A stretch of 64,000 nt of DNA from Bradyrhizobium diazoefficiens (GTDB lineage Bacteria > Pseudomonadota > Alphaproteobacteria > Rhizobiales > Xanthobacteraceae), in the NCBI RefSeq assembly GCF_016616885.1, contig NZ_CP067102.1, forward strand, positions 2,136,501 through 2,200,500, written 5' to 3'. The position numbers and the translations under genes are program-made. Positions within the stretch are counted from its first letter, which is position 1. Each line of letters begins with the position of its first letter. This document shows, piece by piece, positions 35,366 through 44,700 of this stretch. The notes under the pieces are model-generated. The model saw only the letters and a program-made list of their open reading frames with translations. It made no database searches and had not been told where the DNA came from.

Positions 35366-36391
35366 GTGAAAGCCGTCCATACCGAACTGCACCGCAGCCA
35401 CGATCCGCAATTCTTCCTGGTCCGCGGCGTCGTCAAGCGCACCACCGAGCAGCCTGAGCGCGCCGATCGCCTGCTCAAGGGCCTGAAGGACGGCAAGCAT
35501 CGACTGGTTGAGCCGACCAAGTTCGGCCAAGGTCCGCGCGCGCGGATTCACAGCCCCGAATATCTGTCGTTTCTGAGTGAAGCCTGGGATGCCTGGACGG
35601 CGCTCGGCGATTCCGGTCCGGAGATGATCGGCAACATTCATCCCGTGCGCCATGCCGCGACCTATCCGACGCATATCGTCGGCCGACTCGGCTGGCATAC
35701 CGCCGATACCGCCGCGCCGATCGGCCCGGGCACCTGGGCCGCGGCCTGCGCGGCGACGGATGTCGCGGTCACCGCGGCGCAGATGGTGATGGACGGCGAG
35801 GATGCGACCTACGCGCTGTGCCGTCCGCCCGGTCATCACGCCTATCGCGACATGGCCGGCGGCTTCTGCTTCCTCAACAACAGCGCGATTGCAGCGGCAC
35901 ATCTGCGGCTCAAGCACGAGCGCGTCGTGATCCTCGACGTCGACGTCCACCACGGCAACGGCACGCAAGGCATCTTCTACGCGCGGCCGGATGTTTACAC
36001 GATCTCGATCCACGCCGATCCGATCGCGTATTATCCGTATGTGTGGGGCTATGCGCATGAGCGCGGCGAAGGTCCCGGCCTCGGCACCAATCTCAACATT
36101 CCGCTGGCGATCGGCACGGGCGATGACGGTTACATCCAGGCGATGGATGTCGCGCGCCAGGCGATCGAATCCTTTGCGCCCGGCGCGCTCGTGATCGCGC
36201 TCGGCCTCGACGCCTCCGAGCACGATCCGTTGAAGGGCCTCGCCGTCACCACGCCCGGTTTCCGCCGCATCGGCCAGGCCATCGCGAAGATGGGCTTACC
36301 GACCGTGTTCGTGCAGGAAGGCGGTTATCTCTCGGACATCCTCGGCGCGAATTTGACCTCGGTGCTCGCGGGCTTCGAAGAGGCGCGGTGA
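35366..36391 (+). CDS. Histone-deacetylase-family hydrolase, acetylpolyamine amidohydrolase-like
   Basis: The protein has 341 residues, GTG start with CGGAG upstream. The zinc-hydrolase residues of the arginase/deacetylase fold are in place: the tandem His of RPPGHHAY (about 156-157), the zinc ligands in LDVDVHHGNGTQ (about 190-197), and the catalytic-site Tyr in QEGGYLSDI (about 318). The ordering PVRHAATYP, GPGTWAAA and GGFCFLNNSAIAA closely follows bacterial acetylpolyamine amidohydrolases (Mycoplana APAH), more than acetoin-utilisation AcuC. It would deacetylate N-acetylated polyamines to free amines, consistent with the amine-catabolic genes at 21.9-31.3 kb. Confidence 0.87.
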   Translation: MKAVHTELHRSHDPQFFLVRGVVKRTTEQPERADRLLKGLKDGKHRLVEPTKFGQGPRARIHSPEYLSFLSEAWDAWTALGDSGPEMIGNIHPVRHAATYPTHIVGRLGWHTADTAAPIGPGTWAAACAATDVAVTAAQMVMDGEDATYALCRPPGHHAYRDMAGGFCFLNNSAIAAAHLRLKHERVVILDVDVHHGNGTQGIFYARPDVYTISIHADPIAYYPYVWGYAHERGEGPGLGTNLNIPLAIGTGDDGYIQAMDVARQAIESFAPGALVIALGLDASEHDPLKGLAVTTPGFRRIGQAIAKMGLPTVFVQEGGYLSDILGANLTSVLAGFEEAR

Positions 36392-36405
36392 GGTTCGCCA
36401 CTCTC

Positions 36406-36485
36406 CGTCATTGCGAGCGAAGCGAAGCAATCCAGGATCTTTTCTTGCGGCGACTCTGGATTGCTTCGCTGCGCTCGCAATGACG
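36406..36485. repeat. Palindromic repeat (CGTCATTGCGAGCGAAGCGAAGC type)
   Basis: CGTCATTGCGAGCGAAGCGAAGCAATCCAG is mirrored by CTGGATTGCTTCGCTGCGCTCGCAATGACG with few mismatches around a short centre (outer 19 bases: CGTCATTGCGAGCGAAGCG). It sits between two convergent genes and can fold into one long hairpin, probably acting as a terminator. This is another repeat I remember as widespread in Bradyrhizobium. Confidence 0.85.
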
Positions 36486-36538
36486 ACGTGGATGCAATCT
36501 TGCATGAGGGAGAGTGACTGGCTCGGCGGCATCAGGGC

Positions 36539-37519
36539 TCAAAACATCCCACTCGCCCTCAACGCCTTGCAGACGTGCTGCATTTCGGTCTCGTCCGCGA
36601 CCATGTCGAGCATGATCGTGGTGAGGCCCTTCGCGGCAAAATCCTTCAGCTTCGCGCCGATCTCCGCATAGCTGCCGACGAGATAGGGGCAGTCGGCCTG
36701 GAAGGTGAGGAACGGCAACAGCCAGTAGCCATTGTCGTGAAGCTCGCCGGTCTGGCCGTCATAGAGGTGCCGCTTCCAGACCGAATCGGTATTCTCCATG
36801 GTCAGGGCGAGAAGCTCGCGATCGTCCGAACTGTCGCGGAAGCGTTTTTGTGCAGCGGCTCGTGCCTCGTCGCGGCTTTCGCGGGCGAAAATCCCGAAGT
36901 TCATGCCGGGGGCTTTGAGGCCGCGATCGAGATCGGGCGGCAGCATCTGCATCTTGATGCAGCCTGTCTCCTTGGCAATGCGCTGCGCCGCCTCCGACTG
37001 GCCGGCAATCAGGAACTCGGGCATCAGCTCGGCGGGCAGGCTTGGCCGGAGTTGGAGATTGGCCGCAGTGTAGAGCCGCCCGTTGAAGCTGACTGGCCGC
37101 GGACTCGAAAGCAATTGGCGCACGATCGCGACGAACTCCCCGAGCCGGACATAACGGTCGGCATGTGAGTGCGTATCGCCCAGCCCCTGCAAATCGCTGA
37201 TCGCGGTCCCCGTGATCATGTTGAGATAAACTTTGCGGCCGTAGAGCTGCGCAAAGGACGAGACGAACTTCGCGGCCGTGAACGGGTGCATGTAGACCGG
37301 ATTGACGGCGATCAGCGGCGACGATTGCGTCGTCGCCGCGAGGATGTGCTGGGCCATGGCCCAGGGCTCGACGAACACGTCATTGCCTTCGAACAGCAAA
37401 ATGCCTTCGAAGCCGTTGCGGTCGGCGAACTCCGCCACCCGCATCAGCTCGCCGACATATTTCTTGGGATCGCGGTTGCGCGAAATCGCAGGAAAGACGC
37501 GTAGCCGCGCCGGTGTCAT
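36539..37519 (-). CDS. LLM-class flavin-dependent oxidoreductase (luciferase-like)
   Basis: The protein has 326 residues. The TIM-barrel luciferase-like pattern is seen in LMRVAEFADRNGFEGILLFEG, ILAATTQSSPLIAVNPVYMHPF, VYLNMITGT and EFLIAGQSEAAQRIAKE. The family uses FMNH2 and O2 for monooxygenation (SsuD/NtaA-like). Its ATG overlaps the stop of the phosphopantetheinyl transferase gene (ATGA), so the two are translationally coupled. Translational coupling to a PPTase downstream of an NRPS suggests it oxidises the peptide product or a precursor. Sulfonate or amine oxidation unrelated to the NRPS is the alternative. Confidence 0.88.
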   Translation of the reverse strand: MTPARLRVFPAISRNRDPKKYVGELMRVAEFADRNGFEGILLFEGNDVFVEPWAMAQHILAATTQSSPLIAVNPVYMHPFTAAKFVSSFAQLYGRKVYLNMITGTAISDLQGLGDTHSHADRYVRLGEFVAIVRQLLSSPRPVSFNGRLYTAANLQLRPSLPAELMPEFLIAGQSEAAQRIAKETGCIKMQMLPPDLDRGLKAPGMNFGIFARESRDEARAAAQKRFRDSSDDRELLALTMENTDSVWKRHLYDGQTGELHDNGYWLLPFLTFQADCPYLVGSYAEIGAKLKDFAAKGLTTIMLDMVADETEMQHVCKALRASGMF

Positions 37520-38247
37520 TCCGCCGCTCCCTGGAGCGGCCAGGCATTGCGGGTGATGCGAAGCCCGCCGGCGGCACGGGAGCCGTCGGCGATCGCCAGG
37601 CGATGCGAGGGCGACGGCGAGCACAGCGAGAAGCGCCAGCCTGCGGGATCGTCGGAGATATCGGGCTTGAAGCTGATCTCGATCGCCTCCCGCGATACCT
37701 GCATCGCGAATGCGTCGAGCGGCAGGTTGAGCCCAAAACCCCTGGCTTTCAGATAGGCTTCCTTCAGCGTCCAATAGTCGAAGAAGCGCTCGATCGCGAC
37801 CGGTTCCGGCAGCTCGCGCAGCGTCTCGACCTCTTCCGGGGCAAAGAAGCGAAGCGCGGTGGAGAGCGGCGCGACGCGCCGCGACACCGTCTCGACGTCG
37901 ACCCCGACGGTCTCGTGCTTCGACACGACGCAAGCCACGCAGCCGTCGGCATGGGACAGGCTGAAATGCAGTGCCGCCGAAGTCGCAGGCGCCGCGACAA
38001 AGGGCCGCCCGTAGCGGCCGGTCGAAAACGACCAATCGGTCGGTTCGACCTCCGGCGCCGCGTGCGAGAGCGCCAGGCGCAACATCGCGTGCGCGAAGAT
38101 ATATTGCCGCTGATGCCGCTCCAACATGAAGCGGTCGGCACGTATCCGTTCGTCGACCGAGAGCAGCCGCCGGCACGCTTCGACCGCGCCCGGCGTGTCG
38201 ATGCTCTCGATCAGTCCGACAAATAGTTCAATTTCGTCGTCTGCCAT
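37516..38247 (-). CDS. 4'-phosphopantetheinyl transferase (Sfp type)
   Basis: The protein has 243 residues from ATG 38247 (MADDEIELFVGLIES). Sfp-type motifs are present: RYGRPFVA, then FSLSHADGCVACVVS, VGVDVETVSRR (Mg2+-binding Asp/Glu) and FFDYWTLKEAYLKARG. The length is that of the broad-range Sfp group rather than the short AcpS group. It would load the phosphopantetheine arm onto the two carrier domains of the NRPS encoded upstream on the same strand (Ser 570 and Ser 1638). This physical link is good evidence that the NRPS is a functional assembly line. Confidence 0.92.
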   Translation of the reverse strand: MADDEIELFVGLIESIDTPGAVEACRRLLSVDERIRADRFMLERHQRQYIFAHAMLRLALSHAAPEVEPTDWSFSTGRYGRPFVAAPATSAALHFSLSHADGCVACVVSKHETVGVDVETVSRRVAPLSTALRFFAPEEVETLRELPEPVAIERFFDYWTLKEAYLKARGFGLNLPLDAFAMQVSREAIEISFKPDISDDPAGWRFSLCSPSPSHRLAIADGSRAAGGLRITRNAWPLQGAAE

Positions 38248-38476
38248 CAATTGGGCCCATAGCGTCAGGCGGAGGCCAAATCCGGCCCTGACCGAAAGAA
38301 TCAACCGAGCAGGAAGCAACTGAGCAGACCGTTCCTAGCGGTCCACCCGGGCAAATTCTTGTCGATTGCTGGCCGGTTTACAGGCGCAAGCTTGTGCGAG
38401 ACCCCAACTCGACAGGCGAGCAGCCAAAATTTGGAAATGAAATTGAAGATTCGTGCGGCGTCCCGGCCGACGAGTC

Positions 38477-38641
38477 TTACTTTTTCTTCTTGGCCTTTTT
38501 GCCGCCCAGCATCGAAAGGCTGGCGTCGACGTCCTTCAGTGCGGACTGGAGCTTCTTCTTCTCGACGGTAAGAAGCTTCTGAAGCGACTTGCGGTCCTTG
38601 TCGCTCAGCGAGGTACCCTTGGTAAATTTGATGAAACCCAT
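38477..38641 (-). CDS. Small lysine-rich protein (54 residues) in the NRPS cluster
   Basis: Reading back from ATG 38641 the protein is MGFIKFTKGTSLSDKDRKSL, then QKLLTVEKKKLQSALKDVDA, then SLSMLGGKKAKKKK. It looks like a single amphipathic helix or coiled coil (residues 13-42) with a poly-lysine tail. GGGGGAG eight bases before the ATG, a clean stop, and location between the NRPS and PPTase genes on the same strand support a real gene. I recognise no family. MbtH proteins, the usual small NRPS partners, have a different sequence, so this is not MbtH. Confidence 0.6.
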   Translation of the reverse strand: MGFIKFTKGTSLSDKDRKSLQKLLTVEKKKLQSALKDVDASLSMLGGKKAKKKK

Positions 38642-38788
38642 AATAAGCACTCCCCCGGTTGAAAATAATCGTCCAAATCAAAAACGCAGGAATAATCTTG
38701 CGCGGCGGGCGCCAAATAATCAAGATGCAACTTGTTCATTCACAGCTTCGGCGAGTGAACCCCGTATTTGCCCGTTCTGATCAGCCGG

Positions 38789-41700
38789 TCATGCTGCCCT
38801 GCGATCGAGCAGGCGGCCGAGCGGCGTATTCGGCTGGGTGATTGCGGCCCCCAGCAGCGCGACGAGATCTTCCATCCACGTACCGACCTTGCCGCCGTCC
38901 AGCAAATCGCCCTTGTAATTGCATGAACCGGTGATTCCGGTCGGGCGCTCCTTGAGCATCAGCGACAGCCAGGTCTGGTCGACCGGCAGCACCGGCTGGC
39001 CCTCGCGCGCGACGTTTCCGATCGATCGCACCGCGACATTTGGCAGCTCGAGCGGCTGGCGCAGCGGATTTTGCAGAGTGAAATAGACCTGGAGCAGCGA
39101 TGACGGATCGATGCCCTCCTGCTCCAGATGGTCGGCCAGAATGTTGAACGGTAGCTCCTGCCGGGCATGCGCCTCGAGCACGCTTTGGCGCACCCGACCC
39201 AGGGCTTGCGTGAACGACAGATCCGGCGTGATTCGGCTGCGGACGATCACCGTGTTCTCGAACGGACCCACGATCCCCTCGGTGTCGGGCTGGGCGCGAT
39301 TGGCCATGGCGGTCGCGACCGAGATGTCCGTGCGTCCGGTCCGCGCCAGCAGCAGGGCCTTGAGACCCGTGAGCAGGCACATGAATAGCGTGGCGTTGTG
39401 CTGTCGCGCATAGGCCGTGAGCCGGGCGACCAGATCGCGCTCCAGGCTGAGCGGATGATGGCCGCTCGACGCGCCCGGCCGCGCTTCGCCGTCAAACAGG
39501 GGGGCTGAACCGCGCAAGCTCTCGGTCCAGTCGGCGGCCTGGCGGCGGGCCGCCTCGGTGCCGCACCACCAGCGCTGCCAGCGTGCGACATCGGAGAACG
39601 CAAGCGGCATCTTCGGCAAGGGCGCCGACGGATGGCCTGCCAGCGCGGCGTAGCGGTTGGACAATTCCTCGAACAGCACGCCGACCGACCAGCCATCGGC
39701 GATGGCATGATGCAGCGTCAGCAGCAGGATGTGATCCGCGGCGTGCTGCCGCAGCAGCCGCGCCCTTAGCAGCGGCGCCCGGGCAGCGTCGACCGGGGTG
39801 TAGGTCTCCTGCGCGATCAGGAGCTCGATCTTCCTAAGCTCGAGCGCCTTGCGGCGCTTGTTGTTGTGGGGCTGCCCGTCGCCGATGGTCTCGACGGTCA
39901 GGACCGGACCGAGCGCGGCGGGCGCGATGATGCGGCTGACCGGCTCCTCGCCATTCCAGCCGAACGCCGTCCGCAGGGATTCGTGGCGGCGCGCGATGTC
40001 GTCGATGGCCTGCGCCAGCGTGCGCGGATCGATCGGGCCTTCGAGGTGGAAGGCAAAGGGCAGGTTGAACAGCGGCAGATCGGGCAGGTTCTGCTCGATT
40101 CGCATCATCTGGTCCTGCGCGATCGACAGCGTGGGTGGCCCGTTGTCGGCCAGGCGGGGAACGCCGGCCGCGGGCTTTTGTGGTTTCGTGGCCACGGCCT
40201 CGTCGACCTGCCGGGCGAGCTCTTCGATCGTCGGCGCCTCGAAGATGGTCTTGATCGGCAGCGAGACTCCGAGCGCACGGGCCACGCGCGCCATCGCCTG
40301 GCCGGCGAGCAGCGAATGGCCGCCGAGATCGAAGAAATTGTCGGTGACACCAATGCTCTCGACCTTCAGCAGATCGATCCAGATGTCGGACAGCACTTTT
40401 TCGGTGAAGCGGCGGGCCGGCACGGCGGCTTCCGTTCCCGCGCTCTCCTGTTGCGCAGGCGCCAGCAGGGCGGAGCGATCGAGCTTGCCGTGGGCATTGA
40501 GCGGGACCTGATCCAGGAACAGGAACGCCGACGGGATCGCATGAACGGGCAGCCGGCTCTTGAGAAAGTCGCGCAATTCGCTGGCGCTGATCTGGCTGCC
40601 GGCCCTGGCCATGACATGGGCGATCAGCCTGATATCGCCATTTGTATCGCGCCGTGGCTCGACGATACCGGCGTGGACGCTTGCGTGGTCGCCAAGCGCA
40701 GCCTCGATCTCCTTGAGCTCGATGCGATAGCCGCGGACCTTGACCTGAAGGTCGGCGCGGCCGAGGCATTCGATCGTTCCGTCGGCGCGGCGGCGGGCGA
40801 GGTCGCCGGTGCGGTACAGCCGCGCACTTGCCTCGCGCGCGAACGGATCGTGGATGAAGCGCTGCCGGCTCTGGGCGGGATCATTGACATAGCCGCGCCC
40901 GACGCCGGCGCCGCCGATGCAGAGTTCCCCGACCACGCCGATCGGCTGTGGCTCCAGTCCAGGATCAAGCACGTAGATTTGGGTGTTGGGCAGGGGCGAG
41001 CCGATCGGGACGTTGGTCGTCGCCGTGTCCGGCGCCCTGGTCAGCCGGTGCAGGGAGACGTCGTCGGAGCATTCCGAGGCGCCGTAGGCGTTGATCAGGG
41101 GCACCTTCGGGCAGCGGGCGAACCAGGCGCGGCAGAGCTCGACCGGCAGCGGCTCGCCGGTCGAGATCAGGAGCCGCAGCTTTGCAAAGGCGCGCAGCAT
41201 CGGCGCCTCGTCCAGACGTTCGAGAATGACGCGGAGCAGCGAGGGGACGATCTCGAGCACCGTGATGCCCTCGCGTTCGATCTCCCGCGCCAGCAGCATC
41301 GGGTCCTGCACGACCGAATTGCCGCAGACATGGACGCGTGCGCCGACCATGGGAGCGGCGAGGAACTGCCATACCGAGATCACAAAGCTCTGTGGCGCGG
41401 TCTGCGCGATCACATCCCTGGCCGTGACGCCGAGTTCGGCGATCAGCGACGCCAGATGGTTCGACAGTCCACGCTGCTCGATCATCACGCCCTTCGGCGC
41501 GCCAGAGGAGCCGGACGTATAGATGAGATAGGCAAGGCTCGCGCTTGCGCGCCGCGCCGCACGGGCCGGCTTGGTCGATTCCAGCGCGATCGCGTCCTCG
41601 AGCTCGGCGACCTGGATGCGCGCGACCAGCGGCTCGAGCAGGGCGTCGACCATGGCGGACTGCGCGCGCCCCGTCAGCAGCATGCTTGCGCAACTGGATC

Positions 41701-44700
41701 CGAGGATGGTTGCGAGCCTTGCCGGTGGCTGCTCGGGATCGAGATTCAGGAAGGCCGCACCTGCGCGTTGCACCGCGATCATCGCCGCAAGCAGGTCTGG
41801 CCCGCGATCGGCAAGCAGCGCGACCACCGTCTCGGTGCCGACGCCTTCGCGCGCGAGCCAGCGTGCGATCGCCTGGCTGCGGCGCGCCAGTTCGCGATAG
41901 CTCAGGGACAGACGGCCATCGGATATCGCCACGGCGTTCGGCGTCTTCTTCGCCTGCCGCTCGAAGCGTTCGCAGAGATTGCCGCGTGCGGTGAAATTGG
42001 CCGGCCGGCCTCTCGCCGGCAGCCGCCGGCGTTCCGCGACCGTCAGCAGCGGCAGACGCGAGATGCGCTGCTCGGGATTGGCGATGACCGCCTTGAGCAG
42101 GGTCTTGAACTGATCCGCCATGCCCTCGATCGTCCCCGCGTCGAACAAATCGGTGGCATATTCGAAGAAACCGGTGAAGCGGCCCTCGGCCTCGATCAGC
42201 TCGAGCGTGATATCGAAGCGCGCGACTTTGGGATCGATTTCCAGCCGCCGCGTCGACAGGCCCGGGAAGCGCGCCGCCTCGATCGATGCGTTCTGCAGGA
42301 TGAACATGATCCGGAACAGCGGATTGCCGTCCGTCCTTCGCGCGATCTGCAACGCGGGCAGGACTTCCTCGATCGGAAGGTCCTGGTTGCGATAGGCATC
42401 GAGCGTAACCTGGCGCACCCGCCGCAGCATCTCGCCGAAAGTCGGGTCGCCGCCGAAATTGTTGCGGAGGATCAGCGTATTGGCAAACAGCCCGATCAGC
42501 CGCTCGCTTTCGATCTGGTTGCGGTTCGCGATCAGCGATCCGGTCGCGACATCTTCATGCCCGGTATGGCGATACAGCAGGCACTGGAACACCGCGAGCA
42601 GCGCCATGAAAGGCGTCACGCCCTGATCCTGGCTCAGCGCGCGAATGTCGGCCGAAAGGGGCTTGGAGAATTCGAAATAGTGACGGGCGCCGTGACCGCT
42701 CCAGGTCTCCGGCCGCGGCCGGTCGGTCCGCAGCGGCAGCGTGGTGACGCCGTCGAGCTGCGCGCGCCAATAGTCGAGCTGCTCCTTTGCCGCCGGTGTC
42801 TGTGCCCAGCTCTGCTGCCAGCGCGCAAAGTCGCGATATTGGAAGCCGGGCGAGGGCAGCATCGTCGTGCTTCCCTTGCGTGCCGCGGAATATCCGGCGG
42901 CGAGCGCCTCCCAGAACAGCCGCTGTGACCAGCCATCGGTGACGAGGTGATGGACATTGACCACCAGCGCATGGCTGGACTTGTCGAACGACAGCAGCGT
43001 GACCTTCAGCGGCGGCTCGCGGGCGAGATCGAACGGATATTGCGCCAGCTCGAGCGCCTCGCGCCTGACGATCGCAGGCCACCGGTGCGGAGGGCAGGGT
43101 TTTAGCTTGATCCGCTCGAACCGCGGCGGTCCCTTATGCGCGCGCTGTACGGGTTCGCCCTCGCGTTCGACGAAGATCGAGCGCAGCGCTTCATGGCGCG
43201 CGCAGATCGCGGCCAAGCCCGCCTGAAGCGCGGCGATGTCGACCTCGCCCTTGAGGAGCGCGACCTCGACCACGTTATAATTGTACCGCGTCGGATCGAG
43301 CCGCGAGAGCACATACATCCGCTGCTGCTGGAACGACAGCGGCGCGTCTCCTTCGGAAGCCTCCTGGCGCCATGCCGGCAGCATCGCATCGCGATGCGTC
43401 GTGGTCTCGATCCGGGCGGCAAGAGCGCCAACCGTGGCGCAATCAAAGATGTCCTCGAACGAGAAGTCGACGTTGAAGCGCTCGCGCAGGCGCGAGCGCA
43501 TCTGCGTGACCGCGAGCGAGTCCGCGCCGAGCGCAAAGACGTCCTGATCGACGCCTACTCTCGGAAGCTCCAAAAGATTGGCCCAGATCTCCGCGAGCTG
43601 GGTCTCCAGCGCGTTGCGCGGTAGCTGCGTCTCGTCGTATTCATCGGACGCGGAAACCAGCTCGGCCAGCGCGTTGCGCTTGACCTTGCCGCTGGCACCC
43701 TTCGGCAATGCCGCCACGCTGCGGATCAGGCTTGGCACCTTGTAGGCAGCAAGTCGCTTGCGTGCGAACTGGCGCAGCTGGTCGGAGGTCACCTCGGAAT
43801 TCGCCCGTAGCACGACGACTGCGGCGACGTTCTCGCCGAGCTTTGCGTGAGGAATCGCGAAGACCCCGGCTTCCAGCACCGCCGGGTGGGCCAGCAGCAC
43901 CTCTTCCACCTCCAGTGGCGACACCTTCTGGCCGCCACGGTTGATGACGTCCTTGATGCGGCCGACGATGAACAGGTAGCCGTCGGCATCGAGATAGCCG
44001 AGATCGCCGGTCCGGAACCAGCCGTCGCGAAATGCGGCCTGCGTCGCCGCCTCGTCATTATAATAGCCGCGGCTCATGTTTGGTCCGCGCAGCATGATTT
44101 CGCCCTGCGCGCCGCTTGCAAGCGCGCGGCCGGTCTCGTCCATGATCGCAATCTCAGGACCCGCGGCCCGGCCGACCGATCCGATCTTGCGCAGCTCGAA
44201 CGGATTGGCCGCGATCTGCGAGGCCGCTTCCGTCATGCCGTAGGTTTCCAGCACGGGCACGCCAAACATCGCCTCCAGCCCGTTGAGGATCGCGGGCGCA
44301 AGCGAGGACGAAGCCGAGCGGATCACGCGCAGCGATGACACGCGGACGCGCTCCGGGTTGGCTTCCGCGGCCGTCAGCAGCGCGCGATGAATGGTCGGCA
44401 CCGCCGTGTACCAGGTTGGCTGCAGATCCCGCATCCAGCCGAAGAAGGACGGCGCGTCGAAACCGCCGGTCACAATCACGCTGGAGCCGGCGGCCAGTGC
44501 GGTGAGCAGTCCAGAGATCAGCCCGTGGGCGTGAAACAGCGGTAAGGCATTCAGCAGGCGATCGTGCGATGTGAGCGACAGCACACGGCCGGCATTTTGC
44601 GCGGAGAGGCACACATTGCGATGCGTCAGCGGTACCATTTTTGGCCGCGCGGCCGTGCCTGACGTCAGCAGGATGAACGCATCGTCCTCGGCGCGTGCGC

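Noticed and set aside
36539..38176. 545-codon frame that joins the LLM oxidoreductase to sequence over the PPTase gene
   Set aside because: Only the part from ATG 37519 is LLM-like; the extension is an out-of-frame reading of the PPTase gene and is not a fusion.
38477..38641. The small NRPS-cluster protein as MbtH
   Set aside because: It lacks the MbtH pattern of conserved Trp residues and is lysine-rich and helical instead.
39866..42928. 1020-codon open frame on the plus strand opposite the NRPS
   Set aside because: It is an antisense shadow of the NRPS; composition is unnatural and no motifs are present.
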